From NCBI GenBank assembly GCA_905201505.1, contig CAJKOJ010000050.1, forward strand, positions 1 to 14,037: a stretch of 14,037 nt of DNA, given 5' to 3'. A program made the position numbers and the translations under genes. A model generated the notes under the pieces. That model made no database searches and was not told where the DNA came from. It worked only from the letters and a program-made list of their open reading frames with translations. This stretch comes from an uncultured Eubacteriales bacterium. Its GTDB lineage: Bacteria; Bacillota; Clostridia; Lachnospirales; CAG-274. Shown in pieces: positions 13,825 to 14,037 of this stretch (positions are counted from its first letter, which is position 1; each line of letters starts with the position of its first letter).

Positions 13825-14037
13825 TTATAATTTGTTATTTACAATTTATTCATAATTTTTGTGATTTTATCAAAAAAAGCAATTGCTAAAGCATATAATT
13901 ATTTAAATATTTTATTAAATTTGCACAAAAAATATAGTTTACTTATTTCAGTTTACTATATTATCCCCTATTTTACAGCAAAATTAACCATTTATATTAT
14001 TATAAACATACAATAATATAGTCCCATAATTATACCT
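13825..14037. other. AT-rich upstream region of the pectate lyase gene
   Basis: No gene is visible up to the window edge. It holds a 10-bp palindrome AGCAATTGCT (13878-13887) and an inverted repeat AATATAGT (13931-13938) / ACTATATT (13955-13962). Either could be a regulator site for the lyase gene, but neither matches an operator that I recognise, such as a catabolite-response element. Confidence 0.4.

Overview
The window is AT-rich DNA from an anaerobic, low-GC Firmicute, most likely a gut or rumen Clostridia (Ruminococcus/Oscillospiraceae or a Lachnospiraceae relative). The evidence is a BofA sporulation protein, a very large secreted pectate lyase with a type I dockerin and Thr/Glu-rich linkers (typical of cellulosome-forming clostridia), strong AGGAGG-type ribosome binding sites and low-GC codon use. 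The species cannot be named from the sequence alone.

Left part (1-3.3 kb): a Nudix hydrolase (minus) stands divergent from a small DUF4190-type membrane protein (plus). The latter converges on, and overlaps by 26 bp, a four-gene minus-strand operon: bofA, a rhomboid protease with an extra N-terminal domain, a family 4-like uracil-DNA glycosylase without any cysteine, and a DUF2752 membrane protein. The cistrons overlap or nearly touch. The terminator of the DUF4190 gene lies inside the coding sequence of the DUF2752 gene.

Middle part (3.3-7.5 kb): a tightly packed minus-strand operon with one good sigma-A promoter at about 7550: an EamA/DMT transporter, proB (glutamate 5-kinase), 5-formyltetrahydrofolate cyclo-ligase, proA (glutamate-5-semialdehyde dehydrogenase) and sfsA. 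ProB and ProA are the first two steps from glutamate to proline; proC is not in the window. The folate gene sits between proB and proA, overlapping both.

A roughly 800-bp very AT-rich gap (7.5-8.3 kb) holds one likely tiny gene on the plus strand. It encodes a 29-residue, strongly acidic peptide with its own ribosome binding site and a hairpin right after the stop. Two further inverted repeats lie downstream.

Right part (8.3-13.8 kb): one 1818-residue secreted protein (minus). It has a signal peptide, an N-terminal beta domain, a PL1 pectate lyase, three carboxypeptidase-regulatory-like repeats, and then an alternating series of two unrecognised beta-sandwich types (A-B-A'-dockerin-B'-A'') separated by Thr-rich linkers. 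The dockerin is internal rather than C-terminal. The gene has its own extended -10 promoter and a strong intrinsic terminator. Most start corrections below rest on visible Shine-Dalgarno spacing.
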